Positions 7,314 to 15,505 of a stretch of 26,868 bases of DNA are shown piece by piece. The notes below the pieces were generated by a model, which worked only from the letters and a program-made list of their open reading frames with translations, was not told the DNA's origin and ran no database searches. Source of the DNA: JAYGED01 sp046582565 (GTDB taxonomy: Bacteria > Pseudomonadota > Alphaproteobacteria > JAAXGF01); contig JAYGED010000202.1 of assembly GCA_046582565.1 (NCBI GenBank), forward strand, positions 1 to 26,868. Direction: 5' to 3'. Position 1 is the first letter of the stretch, and every line of letters begins with the position of its first letter. Position numbers and translations under genes: made by a program.

Positions 7314-7771
7314 TGTTTTTCAAGCATAATTTATTCGGGCGGAGGCTCTTCGCGGCGACGGTTTTGCTCGTTGCCCTTGCCGGGTCCGCCATGGCCGACG
7401 AGACCCTGCACCGATTGTCCGAGAACGGCGCGACACTCGGCATCCTGTACACCAACGGTCTGGTCGATGACCTGCAGTTCACGGTGGTGCTCGATGGCGA
7501 TGTGCCGGAAGCCACCCATGTCTGGGCGCTTATCGGCGGCTCGCAATTTCGCCAGCGCACCCATGAAGGCCAGTGGATCGAATGGAACGGCAGAAACGAG
7601 GAACTTCTCGACAACAGCTTCCCCGTGGTCAACGACAGGATTGTCTTCAAGGTGATCGACGAAGACATCGGCGAGGACAACCGAGGCATATCGATTGCCA
7701 TCGGTTATCGGCTCGGCGGGGTCATGAAATATGGGTTGTTCGGTCTGCTGCCAGAAGGGGGCGAGCCATGA
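7310..7771 (+). CDS. Small exported protein of unknown function
   Basis: 153 residues with a clear signal peptide, RRLFAATVLLVALAGSAMA|DE, cleaved near residue 27. The mature part of about 126 residues is acidic, predicted beta-rich, has no Cys and no heme motif, and I do not recognise a family. The segments LGILYTNGLVDDLQFTVVLD and THVWALIGGSQFRQR suggest a compact immunoglobulin-like or lipocalin-like fold, but that is only an impression. The gene overlaps both neighbours by four bases (ATGA at 7310 and at 7768), so translation is probably coupled. It therefore belongs to the electron-transfer operon and may be a periplasmic assembly factor or structural partner of the cytochromes. Confidence 0.75.
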   Translation: MMFFKHNLFGRRLFAATVLLVALAGSAMADETLHRLSENGATLGILYTNGLVDDLQFTVVLDGDVPEATHVWALIGGSQFRQRTHEGQWIEWNGRNEELLDNSFPVVNDRIVFKVIDEDIGEDNRGISIAIGYRLGGVMKYGLFGLLPEGGEP

Positions 7772-9801
7772 GGCGCCTGGCTGTTATGGAGGCGATTTGC
7801 GCGGTGAAGCGTTTGACGGCTGTTGGCTGTCTGCTTGCATCGATGCTCATATCGGTTCTCTGGTCGGCGGCTGCGGTCGCCCAGAATCTGACCGTCGCCG
7901 ATGTCGAGAAGATTGTCTCGGCGGCGGCGCAGGAGGCCAGCGCCCGCGGTATGCCGGCGACCATCACGGTGGTTGACCGGGTCGGCAACAGCCTCGCAGT
8001 GTTTCAGATGAACGGCGCACCAGCGCGGGTCAGCGTGACCAGCAACCGCGGCATCGTCGCGGGCAACGGGCTCGAGAAGATCGAAGAAATTTTCGCCGCC
8101 TTTTTCGCCGCGGCAAACTCACCGTCGGGCCGGCTGTCGGCGATTGCCAAGGCGATCACCGGCGCCTATCTGTCGTCCGGCGGCAATGCCTTCACCACGC
8201 GCACGGCCAGCCAGATCATCCAGCAGCATTTCAACCCGGGCGAATTTTACTCGCCCAGCGGGCCCCTGTTCGGTGTGCAGTTCACCCAGCTTCCCTGCTC
8301 CGATCTGTCCGTGCGCCAGGCCACCAACGCGACGATCACGGGCCTGGTCAGCGCGACCGCGGGGCCGAAGCGGTCACCGCTCGGCTTGTCGGCCGATGCC
8401 GGCGGATTGCCGCTCTATAAAGACGGCGTGCCGGTGGGCGGAATCGGCGTCGAGGCCGACGGGATTTACACGCTCGATGCCGCGGTGAATAACTACGATA
8501 GAGACGTTGATGAAATCATCGCCCTGGCTGGTCAGACCGGCTATACGCCGCCCAGGGACATCTTGGCCAACCGCATCTTCGTCGAGGGCAAGAGCCTGCG
8601 CTATACCGACGTGAGCGCCTCATCCCTCACCACCAATCCCGCTGCCGCGCCGGCCTTCGCCACCATCAGCGGCGGCGTGCTGGGCAGCCTCGCCGACGTG
8701 ACCGGCTACTATGTCGCCAGCAGCGGCATCCTCGCCGGCCAGACCTTCGGCAGCGTCGAGTCGGGCATTGCGCCCGCGAGCGTTGTTTCGCCCGGCGTTT
8801 ATGATTTCGTCAACGGCACGGTGTTTGTTTTGACCGACGGCACGTCAACCGCCCGGTTCCCGCCCATCGACAGCCTCAACCCCACGACCGCGGGCGGTGG
8901 ATTGACTTCAGCCGAGGTGACGCAGATCGTCGGCTCCGCGCTTAACATCGCCTTCGCCAGCCGAGCGCAGATCAGACGGCCGCTCAACAGCTTCGTCCAG
9001 GTAACCGTTTCGGTGGTCGACACCGACGGCAATATTCTCGCCATCGCGCGCACACCGGATGGGCCGCTCTTCGGCACCGATACGTCGCTGCAAAAGGCGC
9101 GCACGGCCGGCTTCTTCTCCAGCGCCACGGCCGGGGCGTATCTCCAGTCCTACGATTCACCCCTGGGCCCGGTTGTCGGGCAAAATGCCCTGGGCGTTCG
9201 GCTCGAGGATTTCCTCGACAATGTGCGCGCATTTGTCGGCGCAGGCGCCTTATCGGACGGCATCGCCTTTTCCGACCGCTCGGGCGGCAACCTGTCGCGA
9301 CCGTTCTATCCGGACGGGATCGACTTCGTCGCCAATGGCCCGTTCAGCAAGCCATTTTCGGTCTGGAGCCCGTTTAACACCGGCCTGCAGCTCGACACCC
9401 TGGTCGACAACATCGCCATGAATATCCTCTACGCAGACGGTCTTGGCGGCACCGATACGAACGCCACCTGCAGCTTCTTCCCAACCACCACCTCGTCGGG
9501 CAATTTCAAAACCCGCATCGCCAATGGCTTCCAGATTTTCCCGGGCAGCGTGCCGATTTACCGGGGCAGTCAGCTGGTCGGCGGCATCGGCGTTTCCGGT
9601 GACGGCATCGACCAGGACGACATGGTATCCTTTCTCGGCCTGCACAACGCCGGGCTCGCACTCGGCACCGGGATCGGCAACGCGCCGGCAGGAATCCGCG
9701 CCGACAATCTGGCGCCGGGCGGGGCGCGTCTGCGCTATGTGAACTGTCCATTCAGGCCGTTCCTCGGGTCGCGCACGCAAAATGTATGCAATGGTAAATA
9801 G
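7768..9801 (+). CDS. Exported protein with two GlcG/HbpS-type (DUF336) domains
   Basis: 677 residues from ATG 7768, supported by a GAAGGGGGCGAG ribosome-binding region and the ATGA overlap with the previous stop. A signal peptide ends at ...AAAVAQ|N (residue 39). Domain one starts at about 41 (LTVADVEKIVSAAAQEASAR...ITVVDRVGNSLAV) and closes with GVPVGGIGVEADGI. A linker with LADVTGYYVASSGILAGQTF follows. Domain two starts at about 379 (LTSAEVTQIVGSAL...VSVVDTDGNILAI, LQKARTAGFFSS) and closes with LVGGIGVSGDGIDQDD. GlcG/HbpS proteins form oligomers, and some bind heme or corrinoids, as described for HbpS of Streptomyces. Tandem copies inside a multiheme operon suggest a role as heme-binding carrier, chaperone or structural scaffold outside the cytoplasm. 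There is no CXXCH motif. Four Cys occur, none in a heme motif. Confidence 0.75.
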   Translation: MRRLAVMEAICAVKRLTAVGCLLASMLISVLWSAAAVAQNLTVADVEKIVSAAAQEASARGMPATITVVDRVGNSLAVFQMNGAPARVSVTSNRGIVAGNGLEKIEEIFAAFFAAANSPSGRLSAIAKAITGAYLSSGGNAFTTRTASQIIQQHFNPGEFYSPSGPLFGVQFTQLPCSDLSVRQATNATITGLVSATAGPKRSPLGLSADAGGLPLYKDGVPVGGIGVEADGIYTLDAAVNNYDRDVDEIIALAGQTGYTPPRDILANRIFVEGKSLRYTDVSASSLTTNPAAAPAFATISGGVLGSLADVTGYYVASSGILAGQTFGSVESGIAPASVVSPGVYDFVNGTVFVLTDGTSTARFPPIDSLNPTTAGGGLTSAEVTQIVGSALNIAFASRAQIRRPLNSFVQVTVSVVDTDGNILAIARTPDGPLFGTDTSLQKARTAGFFSSATAGAYLQSYDSPLGPVVGQNALGVRLEDFLDNVRAFVGAGALSDGIAFSDRSGGNLSRPFYPDGIDFVANGPFSKPFSVWSPFNTGLQLDTLVDNIAMNILYADGLGGTDTNATCSFFPTTTSSGNFKTRIANGFQIFPGSVPIYRGSQLVGGIGVSGDGIDQDDMVSFLGLHNAGLALGTGIGNAPAGIRADNLAPGGARLRYVNCPFRPFLGSRTQNVCNGK

Positions 9802-11644
9802 CGCGATTAACAAAATTTCCACGTTCGTCCCCGCCAGCATCCTGGTTGTTGGCCTGGTCATCGGCATGGCCCTGCCCGCCAAGGCCGGCAAGGAATTGAT
9901 CAACCTGGACGCCATGGCGGGCGAGGGTGTCCTGGTTCCCGTGGCCGCCACGCGCCTGATCCCGGGCCAGGACGCCCCGACTCCCTATATGCCGCCGAGC
10001 GCAATCGATCCGACGGCGGTTCCCCCGCCTTCGCCGTCGTTGCCTCGTGAGTTCATTCCAATCCCCGATCGCTGGGGCCTCATCGAGGCGGTGGGCGTCC
10101 ATGACAACTGGTTGGACCCCTATAATCAGAATACCCTCAAAGGGGACCGGCCGCTGTTTGGTGATGACTGGTTCCTCAATCTATCGGTCATATCGGACAC
10201 GGTGTTCGAGGCGCGACGCTTGCCCACCGGCATCAGTCCCCAGGCATCCAGGCGCGCCGGTTCCAACGATCTGTTCGGCAAGGGCGAGCAGTATTTCATC
10301 GTTGAGAATCTGATCATCAACGCCGCTCTCATCAAGGGCGACACCACCTACAAACCGCCGGACTGGGAAATTCGCTTCACCCCGGTCATCAGCATCAACT
10401 ACGCCGATGTCGAAGAGGTCCGCGTGCTGAAGGCCGACCCGCGCGAAGGCACAACGCGCAGCGGCTTTCACGTCGGCCTGCAGGACGCCTTCGTCGACAA
10501 ACATCTGAGAAATGTCTCTTCGCGCTATGATTTCGATTCGATCCGGATCGGTATCCAGCCGTTCTCCACCGATTTCAGGGGTTTTCTGTTCCAGGACAAC
10601 CAGCTCGGGGTTCGACTTTTCGGCAACCGTTTCAACAATATTTTCCAGTACAACGTGGCCTGGTTCAGGCGGCTCGAGAAGGACACCAACAGCGGTCTCA
10701 ACGACGTCACTGAAGATCTCCGTGACGACGATATCTTCCTGGGCAATCTCTACGTCCAGGACTTTCCGGTCCGGGGCTTCGTTTCCCAGGTGACAGTGGT
10801 CCATAACCGAAATCGCGAGGACGACGAATTTTTCTTCAACGACAATGAGTTCCTCGAACGCCCAGCCTCCTTCGGTGACGAGCGCGGGCACGACTACGAC
10901 GTGACCTACCTGGGCTTCAACGGCGACGGTCATTTCGGCCGGATAAACCTGACCGTGTCCACCTATTACGCCATCGGTAACGACACTCATAATCAGGTGA
11001 ACGGCAGCTTTGAGGGCGAAGAATCCGACATCCGCGCCTACTTCGCGGCGGTGGAGCCCTCCGTGGACTTTGATTGGATCCGCCTGCGCGGATCGTTCCT
11101 CTACGCCAGTGGCGACAGCGACCCCTTCGACAATAATGAAGAGGGCTTCGACGCCATTTTCGAAAACCCGCAGTTTGCCGGTGGCGATACCAGCTATTGG
11201 ATTCGTCAGGGGGTTCCATTCGTCGGCGGCGGCGGCGTCAATCTCACCCAGCGAAACGGCGTGCTTCCCAGCCTGCGCACCAGCAAGGAACACGGCCAGT
11301 CGAACTTCAACAATCCGGGGCTCGTTCTGTTTGGCGGCGGCGCCGACTTCGACATCCTTCCGGAACTCCGCTTCTCCATGAACGTCAATAAGCTGTATTT
11401 CGAAGACACTTCGGTTTTGGAGGCATTGCGTAACCAAGGCGATATCGATACCGACATCGGCTGGGACCTGTCGGGAGCCTTCATCTATCGGCCGTTCCAG
11501 AGCCAGAATGTAATCTTCAGGCTGTCGGGCGCTGTTCTGGTCGCCGGCGACGGCTTCAAGGAGCTCTACACTACGGCGGGGGACGATGGCTCTACCAAAG
11601 ATCTGTACTATTCGGTTCTCGCCAACCTCATCCTAGCCTATTAA
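9782..11644 (+). CDS. Outer-membrane beta-barrel protein, candidate porin of a porin-cytochrome conduit
   Basis: 620 residues from ATG 9782, or 617 from ATG 9791; both overlap the previous gene (20 or 11 bases). A signal peptide ends at ...GMALPAKA|GK. A Pro-rich segment (about 74-100, PPSAIDPTAVPPPSPSLP) precedes a long run of alternating hydrophobic/polar strands with aromatic girdle residues, for example NLSVISDTVFEARR, SIRIGIQPF and LGVRLFGNRF. The last residue is Tyr (...VLANLILAY), the usual outer-membrane targeting end. It has no Cys-X2-Cys-His and no MtrB-style N-terminal CXXC. The length would allow roughly 20 or more strands. Its place between exported heme proteins and a second decaheme cytochrome suggests that it sheathes a cytochrome through the outer membrane, as MtrB or the Geobacter Omb proteins do. 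Homology to those families is not evident by eye. Strand number and porin function are inference. Confidence 0.7.
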   Translation: MYAMVNSAINKISTFVPASILVVGLVIGMALPAKAGKELINLDAMAGEGVLVPVAATRLIPGQDAPTPYMPPSAIDPTAVPPPSPSLPREFIPIPDRWGLIEAVGVHDNWLDPYNQNTLKGDRPLFGDDWFLNLSVISDTVFEARRLPTGISPQASRRAGSNDLFGKGEQYFIVENLIINAALIKGDTTYKPPDWEIRFTPVISINYADVEEVRVLKADPREGTTRSGFHVGLQDAFVDKHLRNVSSRYDFDSIRIGIQPFSTDFRGFLFQDNQLGVRLFGNRFNNIFQYNVAWFRRLEKDTNSGLNDVTEDLRDDDIFLGNLYVQDFPVRGFVSQVTVVHNRNREDDEFFFNDNEFLERPASFGDERGHDYDVTYLGFNGDGHFGRINLTVSTYYAIGNDTHNQVNGSFEGEESDIRAYFAAVEPSVDFDWIRLRGSFLYASGDSDPFDNNEEGFDAIFENPQFAGGDTSYWIRQGVPFVGGGGVNLTQRNGVLPSLRTSKEHGQSNFNNPGLVLFGGGADFDILPELRFSMNVNKLYFEDTSVLEALRNQGDIDTDIGWDLSGAFIYRPFQSQNVIFRLSGAVLVAGDGFKELYTTAGDDGSTKDLYYSVLANLILAY

Positions 11645-11658
11645 GGAATCAGGCTTCA

Positions 11659-14600
11659 ATGATGGCACGTTTCATTTTCCTGGTTTTGGTCTGTCTGGTG
11701 TTAGCAAGCCCGCCGCTCGCCGCTGCCGGGATTGAGCAACCGGCCCATGTCACCTATACGGTGACTCCGCCGGCGCCCCGCGGGCAATCGCCTGAGCAGG
11801 CCCTCGCCAAGAGCGCGAGTTGCCTGTCGTGCCACAGCAGGACCGATTCCATGAGCATGCACGACCCCGAGGTGGTGCTCGGCTGCACCGATTGTCACGG
11901 CGGTGACGCGACGGTCACACGCGCTGCCTTCACCTATGAAGAGGCCATGAAAAGGGCGCATGTGGTGCCCACCTTGCCGCTAAGCTGGGGCTACCCGAAG
12001 AGCCGAAATCCGGAACGCAGCTACACCCTGCTCAATCGCGAATCGCCCGAATACGTTCGTTTCGTCAATCCCAGCGACCTGCGCGTCGCCCGCGAGGCTT
12101 GCGGCGCCTGCCATCTGTCGATCATCCAGGCGTCGGAACGCAGCCTGATGGCGAGTGGGGCCATGCTGTGGGGCGGTGCGGCTTATAACAACGGCATCCT
12201 GCCGTACAAGAATTACCTGCTCGGCGAGGCCTACACGCGCGAAGGGGTATCCGCCATCGTGGTCAACCCGATCGAGCCGGACGAAAAGATGACGGCGCGC
12301 GGCATTCTGCCCAAGCTGGTGCCCTTGCCCGCTTGGGAGGTGGTGCCGCCGGGCGATGTGTTCCGTGTGTTCGAGCGCGGCGGGCGCAATATCAATACGA
12401 TCTTCCCCGAAATCGGCCTGCCCAATTCGCTCGGCCAATTACAAAGGCTCGAGGAGCCGGGGCGTCCCGATTTGAAGCAATCGAACCGCGGCCCCGCAAC
12501 CGGCCTGCGCATCTCCGTCCCGGTGCTCAATCTCCATAAAACACGGCTCAACGATCCGTTCCTGTGGTTCATGGGCACCAATGACCAGCCCGGCGATTAC
12601 CGGTCCTCGGGCTGCGCCTCCTGCCATGTGATTTATGCCAACGACCGCGATCCCCGCCATTCCGGCCCCTATGCCCGATTCGGCCATGAGGGCAAGACCC
12701 AGACGATCGATCCGACCATCCCGAAAGACGAGGAAGGCCACCCGCTCGAGCATAAGTTTACCAGTGCCATACCGACCAGCCAGTGCATGCCCTGCCATAT
12801 GCATCAGCCGAACGTCTTCCTCAACAGCTTCCTCGGCTACACCATGTGGGACTACGAATCCGACGCCCCCGCCATGTGGCCCAAGGAGCAGCGATATCCC
12901 AACGCCGAGGAGATGCACGAAATTCTCGAACGCAATCCTGAGGAGGCGGCGATTCGCGGCAAATGGTCCGACATCGACTTCGTCAAGCAGGTCAGCGAGA
13001 TGAACCCGGACCTGAACAACACCCAGTTCGCCGACTACCACGGCCACGGCTGGAATTTCCGCGGTGTCTTCAAGAAGGACCGCAAGGGCAACCTGCTCGA
13101 CGCGGTGGGCACCGTAATCGAGCCGGACGATCCCGAGAAATGGAAGAAGGCGGTGCATATGTCGTCGATCCATGTGGATGTGGGCATGCAGTGCGTCGAT
13201 TGCCACTTCGCCCAGGACAGCCATGGCAGCGGCCATATCTACGGCGAGGTCCAGGCGGCCATCGAAATCCGTTGCAGCGATTGTCACGGCACCTCCAAAC
13301 GGCATCCCACCCTGCTCACCTCGGGGCCGGCGGCGCCGCCGGGCGGCAACGACCTGGCACTCCTGCGCACCCCCGATGGGCGCAAGCGATTCGAATGGAT
13401 CGGTTCGCAATGCGACAGGCCGCTCGATACACCGCGCGACTGCGAGCTCTTCCAGCGCTCGTCGGTCTGGCCGGAACTCGAATGGAAGATGAGCCTGGTG
13501 TCGGACACGATCAATCCCGACCATGCGTCCTATAACGCCAAGGCGGCGCGCGCCAAGACCATGGCGAAAGGCGCGCCCTACGATAAATGGGGCCCTGGCG
13601 TGGCCGTTGCCGACCGGGCGCATAAGGATGAGGAGATGGAGTGTTTCACCTGCCATCTCTCCTGGACCACCTCCTGCGCCGGCTGTCATTTACCGATTCA
13701 GGCCAACTGGAAAACCGATAGGCTCCATTTCGAGGGCGGCGAGACGCGCAACTTCGCTACCTATAACCCCCAGGTGGTGCGCGACCAGATGTTCCAGCTC
13801 GGGCGTCACTCAAGCGTCAAGGGCAACACCATCGCCCCGGTGCGCTCGACATCCGCGCTGATCCTGTCGTCGCAGAACATCAACCGCGAGCGCATCTACA
13901 TGTCCCAGCCGCCGATCGCCTCGTCCGGCTATTCTAGCCAGGCGTTCGCGCCGCATTTCGCCCATACGGTGCGCCTGACCGAGACCAAGACCTGCACCGA
14001 TTGTCACCTGTCGGACGCCAACGACAACAACGCCATCATGGCGCAGCTCATGCTGCTCGGGACCAATTTCGTCAATTTCGTGGGTCCGTTCGCCTGGGTC
14101 GGCGAGGACGGCGGGATCGAAGGCGTGAAGGTAGCCGAATATGACGAGCCCCAGGCGGTCATCGGCAGCTATTTGCAGAAATACGCCTACCCCGACTGGC
14201 ACAGAGATCATCAGGAACGGGGCCGGCAGCTGGTCGAGAGCTACAGCCATTCCGGCGGCGCCACCGGCTGTATCCAGATGCGCGGCGAATATGTCTTTGC
14301 CGCCCAGGGGGATCAGGGCTTCGAGGTCTATGACGTGGCGTCGATCGCCAACAAGGGCTTCGCGCAACGGATCGTCACGGCGCCATTTTCGCCGCTCGGC
14401 CATGACACCCAGATCAACAGTCGGAACGCCACCTGCGTCGCCCTGGCGACCAACCAGCCGATTGCGCCGTTGCGAAACCAGGGCGAACTGATGCGCGTGG
14501 CCAACCAGGAGCAGCCTTTCCATCCGATTTACGACTACGCCTTCATTACCGATTCGATCGAGGGGCTGATCGTCGTCGACATCAACACCCTGGCCGACGG

Positions 14601-15468
14601 CGAGCCCCGCAACAATTTCCTCGAGCGGGCGTTGACCTGGAATCTGGGCGGTGTGCTGGATGGTGCTAGGCATATCACCATCGCGGGCTCGTACTTCTAT
14701 ATTGCGACGCCGCGCGGCGTGGTGGTTCTCGACATGAACGATCCGCTTCATCCGCAGGTGAAGGCCCAGATCGACCTGCCCGATGCGCGGGCAACGGCGG
14801 TGCAGTTCCGCTATCTGTTCGTCACCGATAGAGCGGGCCTGCAAGTCGTCGACATCACCCATCCGGGATCCCCGCGAATCGTTCCCGGCGCGCGGGTTCC
14901 CCTCGACGATGCTCAGCGCGTCTATGTGGCGCGCACCTTCGCCTATGTGGCGTCGAAGCGGCAGGGCCTGGCGATCATCGACGTGGAGAAGGCTGAAAAA
15001 CCCTGGCTGTATAATATGTTCTCGGCGGACGGCCAGATCAACGACGCCAACGACGTGATCGTCGCTTCGACCAACGCCTCGTTGTTCGCCTATGTGGCCG
15101 ATGGGGTAAATGGTCTGCGCGTTATCCAGCTCACATCGCCCGATAGCCAGCCGCGCTTCTACGGGTTCAGCCCCGATGTCATGCCCGAGCTTATTGCTAC
15201 GCGCAAGACCACCGATCCGGCCCTGTCGCTCTCCAAGGCGCTCGACCGCGACCGCGCCGTGGATGAGACCGGCAATCAGATCGCTGTTTTCGGCCGGCTC
15301 GGCTCGCGGCCCTTTACCTTAAAGGAAATGCGCAACTTCTATATGGATCCGCAGGGCGCGCCCTGGTTTGTCAACGACGAGGTCCGCCTGCGCAACTACG
15401 TTCCCAAGGGCTCGTCCGCGGCTATTCAGCCCATCGCACCCGGGACGGGCCTCGCCCAGAGTGACTGA
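11659..15468 (+). CDS. Exported decaheme cytochrome c with C-terminal LVIVD-type beta-propeller
   Basis: 1269 residues; the ATG at 11659 lies 14 bases after the barrel gene, with AAGGA upstream. The signal peptide ends near LAAAG (residue 24) and there is no lipobox. Ten CXXCH sites start at Cys 55, 76, 148, 319, 376, 512, 539, 662, 673 and 779. Unlike the compact decaheme of the upstream gene, the sites are widely spaced and carry large insertions. From about 872 to 1170 there are about six repeats of the LVIVD type, e.g. YAFITDSIEGLIVVDI, YFYIATPRGVVVLDM, YLFVTDRAGLQVVDI and FAYVASKRQGLAIIDV, expected to fold as a beta-propeller used for surface protein contacts. I infer that it is the terminal, probably cell-surface, electron carrier or an extracellular reductase/oxidase. 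The substrate is not readable from sequence. It is the last gene of the tight operon. Confidence 0.85.
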   Translation: MMARFIFLVLVCLVLASPPLAAAGIEQPAHVTYTVTPPAPRGQSPEQALAKSASCLSCHSRTDSMSMHDPEVVLGCTDCHGGDATVTRAAFTYEEAMKRAHVVPTLPLSWGYPKSRNPERSYTLLNRESPEYVRFVNPSDLRVAREACGACHLSIIQASERSLMASGAMLWGGAAYNNGILPYKNYLLGEAYTREGVSAIVVNPIEPDEKMTARGILPKLVPLPAWEVVPPGDVFRVFERGGRNINTIFPEIGLPNSLGQLQRLEEPGRPDLKQSNRGPATGLRISVPVLNLHKTRLNDPFLWFMGTNDQPGDYRSSGCASCHVIYANDRDPRHSGPYARFGHEGKTQTIDPTIPKDEEGHPLEHKFTSAIPTSQCMPCHMHQPNVFLNSFLGYTMWDYESDAPAMWPKEQRYPNAEEMHEILERNPEEAAIRGKWSDIDFVKQVSEMNPDLNNTQFADYHGHGWNFRGVFKKDRKGNLLDAVGTVIEPDDPEKWKKAVHMSSIHVDVGMQCVDCHFAQDSHGSGHIYGEVQAAIEIRCSDCHGTSKRHPTLLTSGPAAPPGGNDLALLRTPDGRKRFEWIGSQCDRPLDTPRDCELFQRSSVWPELEWKMSLVSDTINPDHASYNAKAARAKTMAKGAPYDKWGPGVAVADRAHKDEEMECFTCHLSWTTSCAGCHLPIQANWKTDRLHFEGGETRNFATYNPQVVRDQMFQLGRHSSVKGNTIAPVRSTSALILSSQNINRERIYMSQPPIASSGYSSQAFAPHFAHTVRLTETKTCTDCHLSDANDNNAIMAQLMLLGTNFVNFVGPFAWVGEDGGIEGVKVAEYDEPQAVIGSYLQKYAYPDWHRDHQERGRQLVESYSHSGGATGCIQMRGEYVFAAQGDQGFEVYDVASIANKGFAQRIVTAPFSPLGHDTQINSRNATCVALATNQPIAPLRNQGELMRVANQEQPFHPIYDYAFITDSIEGLIVVDINTLADGEPRNNFLERALTWNLGGVLDGARHITIAGSYFYIATPRGVVVLDMNDPLHPQVKAQIDLPDARATAVQFRYLFVTDRAGLQVVDITHPGSPRIVPGARVPLDDAQRVYVARTFAYVASKRQGLAIIDVEKAEKPWLYNMFSADGQINDANDVIVASTNASLFAYVADGVNGLRVIQLTSPDSQPRFYGFSPDVMPELIATRKTTDPALSLSKALDRDRAVDETGNQIAVFGRLGSRPFTLKEMRNFYMDPQGAPWFVNDEVRLRNYVPKGSSAAIQPIAPGTGLAQSD

Positions 15469-15505
15469 CCGGACGCCGGGTCCACCAGATTTCGGGGCTT
15501 GATTC

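Noticed and set aside
7573..7767. Possible 65-codon N-terminal extension of the GlcG-type protein
   Set aside because: It overlaps the small exported-protein gene in another frame. The signal peptide begins at ATG 7768, which has a ribosome-binding site and an ATGA overlap.
10181..11437. Long minus-strand open frame (418 codons) inside the barrel gene
   Set aside because: Shadow frame; no start signals, and it lies fully within the operon's coding sequence.
12439..13689. Long open frame (416 codons) on the minus strand inside the decaheme-LVIVD gene
   Set aside because: Shadow of the real gene. The plus strand has ten heme motifs in frame, while the minus-strand product has no recognisable domain and is a product of GC-rich codon use.
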